Below, piece by piece: positions 62,364-64,000 of a DNA stretch of 64,000 bases (within the stretch, counting starts at the first letter, position 1; each line of letters opens with the position of its first letter). The DNA lies in NCBI GenBank assembly GCA_017430325.1, contig JAFRNE010000004.1, positions 124,001-188,000 of the forward strand, in the 5' to 3' direction. The position numbers and the translations under genes are program-made. The notes below the pieces were generated by a model, which made no database searches, was not told the origin of the DNA, and saw only the letters and a list, made by a program, of their open reading frames with translations. The DNA comes from Eubacterium sp. (GTDB lineage Bacteria; Bacillota; Clostridia; Lachnospirales; Lachnospiraceae).

Positions 62364-62472
62364 ATTATCGCCCCTTCCGCAAATAGAACCACACAGAAGA
62401 GAGCCTAGTATAACCCATTTATATTACCATATTATCCGCTGAAATTCAACGAATTCCAATTTGAATGATCAT

Positions 62473-63047
62473 CTAATAGTTAACTATAATATTTACCCAA
62501 ATATCATCCTTAACAATCCCATATTGATCTATAAGCGCATTAATAGTCTGCGTAATGAATTCTTTTATATTATAATGTCCTAGTATTATGAGTAATGATG
62601 GCTTTTCACCTTCCGGGAGTTCATTTATCTCTTCAATAGATTTTCCATTAAAAAAATCCCTATAATAACGTCCATTGATATTAGTTTCAAAGACAGGAAG
62701 TCCATCACATTCCTCAGTTTGTCTAAAATGGCAATCTTCTAAAGAATAAAATGCCATAACAGGTTTTCTTATAACTGAATGCAATTGATAATAAAGCCTC
62801 TCCCCGTGTCTATTTACTATTAAATCTTCCTTATACTTATCCTTAAGGATGGACTCATAATCTCCAGAACAATTGATACAAAAAGTCCCCTCGTAGCGGT
62901 CTCCTCTTCCAATTCCGTTCTTTTTTCGTCATTTATCCATTTATACGGAATATAAAACCTCAAATGACCTTTATACATATTATTTATTGCAGATTTATTC
63001 ATTAATTTGAAAATAACTTGAGGCAATCCTTCTTTATTTAATTGCAA
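62473..63047 (-). pseudogene. frameshifted hypothetical protein
   Basis: Two reading frames join into one protein of about 190 residues if a -1 shift occurs at a run of six A (minus strand; 62921-62926). Upstream frame: TTG 63047 with GGAGG seven bases before it, LQLNKEGLPQVIFKLMNK to YIPYKWINDEK. Downstream frame: KNGIGRGDRYEGTFCINCSG to the stop at 62473. The phrase GRGDRYEGTF at the junction reads as natural protein, whereas the upstream frame alone turns into low-quality sequence (EEETATRG) and ends at 62820. I do not recognise the family. A lost A in the run is the simplest explanation. The region is AT-rich compared with the core genes. Confidence 0.6.
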
Positions 63048-63147
63048 AATCACTCCTCCATTCTTTTAATGCTTCTCTGATACAAATGCATATATTTGTG
63101 TTCTTGATTAGAGTATATATTATTCTTTAGCTATATTCGGACAATTA

Positions 63148-63804
63148 TTATTTATACCATGCCACGTACTTATCACTCTTTGTCCCACTACTTCCATGAT
63201 AGAATTGTGTTGTAATTGTTCTTGCTGCAATATCTATCGTGGTATCATCATCTTTTACACTATATTTATGATAATATACATATAACGACCCTTTTTCAGC
63301 TTTCCTTCCATTTGCACAATATGTTATCTCAAGATTCTCATCGATAGTAGCAGAAATCCTTAATGATTTAGCATCTCCATAGTTTTGTCCGGCTGGAATG
63401 TCATGAACATCACCATCATCGTCATAGATTTTGAAAATATAGCTCGTAAAAGTGCCTGTATATTGTGATGCTTCTCTGCACTTAGCTAGCCATGACGATG
63501 AGTCTTTATACCATGATATATCGGAAAATAGTTTGATTGCCTCATCTAAACTTCCGCTTTTTGCTTTAGAAATGGCATTTTTATATTTCTTCTTATTCTC
63601 AGCATCCTCTAACGTTTCTTCTACCTTAAGATAGTATTTTAAACACTCCCTTAAGTATGGAACAGCTTTATCCGCAGAACCATTTTCATATAAATACATT
63701 CCATAAATATAATTGCTATCGTAATAGCATTCCTCATAAATAAAGTATTTTTTACAATACGCTATACATTTATCATACTGTTTTTTTATTATATAACAGT
63801 GATT
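63148..63804 (-). pseudogene. TPR-like protein fragment lacking a start
   Basis: The open frame runs from just after a TAA at 63805 to 63148, but the first ATG is at 63699. TPR-like helices are already present before that ATG (YIIKKQYDKCIAYCKKYF, YEECYYDSNYIYG), so the natural protein began further upstream. The rest has helical repeats (KAVPYLRECLKYYL, DEAIKLFSDISWYKDSSSW) of the type found in tetratrico-like Firmicutes proteins, then a beta-rich C-terminal domain ending TTQFYHGSSGTKSDKYVAWYK. If translated from ATG 63699 it would give 183 residues. Probably a truncated gene. Confidence 0.5.
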
Positions 63805-63975
63805 TTAATAAACATTATAAAAAAGACTCAAATCTATGCATGCTTCAAAAAAATCATTTGTTTTCTTTTTCACATCTTTAAGGTTATAAATATCTGCATT
63901 AAGCTCTTCAGAAATCCATTCGGCATATCTCTTTGTAAATCCAGTCTGAGACGTGTAAATCACTAGTGTTTTCAT
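63805..63975 (-). pseudogene. truncated flavodoxin
   Basis: ATG 63975 opens KTLVIYTSQTGFTKRYAEW, the first strand and FMN-phosphate loop (T-S-Q-T-G-F-T) of a flavodoxin-fold protein, and continues ISEELNADIYNLKDVKKKTN to FFEA. After about 46 residues the family pattern is lost and the frame stops at TAA 63805. The second and third FMN loops are missing, so no functional flavodoxin can be made. The sequence beyond the stop is the same frame as the TPR fragment, which suggests a deletion that joined two genes. RBS AAAGG is about 12 bases upstream. Confidence 0.7.
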
Positions 63976-64000
63976 ATCATTGATCAAACCTTTCCAATCA

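Noticed and set aside
62921..62926. Programmed -1 frameshift heptamer A-AAA-AAG
   Set aside because: The heptamer is present, but it is out of register with the upstream frame, so the classic tandem slip does not apply; a one-base loss is simpler.

Overview
The window looks like a chromosomal segment of a gut or rumen Lachnospiraceae bacterium (Bacillota, Clostridia). The G+C content is moderate to low and nearly all genes have AGGAGG-type ribosome binding sites. It carries a HrcA/CIRCE-controlled clpB, an NrdR, a clostridial Rnf complex with ApbE, an L-lactate dehydrogenase, a phosphotransacetylase and a xylose pathway. The family assignment is inferred from gene content and protein flavour; I cannot fix the genus (Coprococcus- or Butyrivibrio-like would fit). 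No rRNA, tRNA, intact mobile element or CRISPR array was seen. Almost everything is on the minus strand; only pta and one three-gene ABC exporter are on the plus strand.

Layout. 1-9.5 kb: AEC carrier (cut by the window edge), MATE exporter and pyrimidine-nucleoside phosphorylase, an M29 aminopeptidase with a long N-terminal extension, the pyrimidine genes pyrF-pyrK-pyrD plus a small membrane protein, and a LytTR regulator with a degenerate receiver. 9.6-18.7 kb: class A penicillin-binding protein, a 1287-residue surface protein, and an Lsa-type ABC-F ribosome-protection ATPase behind a leader that looks like a ribosome-controlled transcription attenuator. 18.7-28.4 kb: small CxxC protein, ProC-like reductase, YoaP-like acetyltransferase, a YjbR-MGMT fusion, a lipoprotein joining two unrelated phosphatase folds, ThpR, a BASS transporter, and clpB.

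28.4-33.6 kb is a xylose/xylo-oligosaccharide cluster (GH3 beta-xylosidase-like enzyme, xylB, xylA). The enzyme would release xylose, which XylA and XylB feed into the pentose phosphate pathway; Pta (33.7 kb) and Ldh (36.6 kb) serve fermentation downstream. 34.8-46.7 kb holds a deleted sensor/GGDEF gene, a small membrane protein, exonuclease III, Ldh, two lipoproteins, yajC-tgt-htrA, an ABC exporter, a YigZ-family protein and nrdR. 46.7-54.6 kb encodes a complete Rnf ferredoxin:NAD+ oxidoreductase (C, fused D-G, E, A, B), preceded by apbE, a NusG-II protein and a Gx transporter; ApbE would attach FMN to RnfD and RnfG. 54.8-60.1 kb is a MoxR-DUF58-VWA-VWA-TPR operon, followed by an anion permease and proC.

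62.2-64 kb is visibly more AT-rich and is a gene graveyard: an integrase N-terminus with an in-frame stop, a frameshifted hypothetical gene, a TPR fragment without a start, and a truncated flavodoxin. It looks like the edge of a decayed mobile region.

The strongest candidate for something undescribed is the leader at 18.39-18.74 kb. An extended -10 promoter is followed by a seven-codon reading frame with a strong ribosome binding site. A downstream segment can pair either with that reading frame or with a terminator that sits just before the ABC-F gene.
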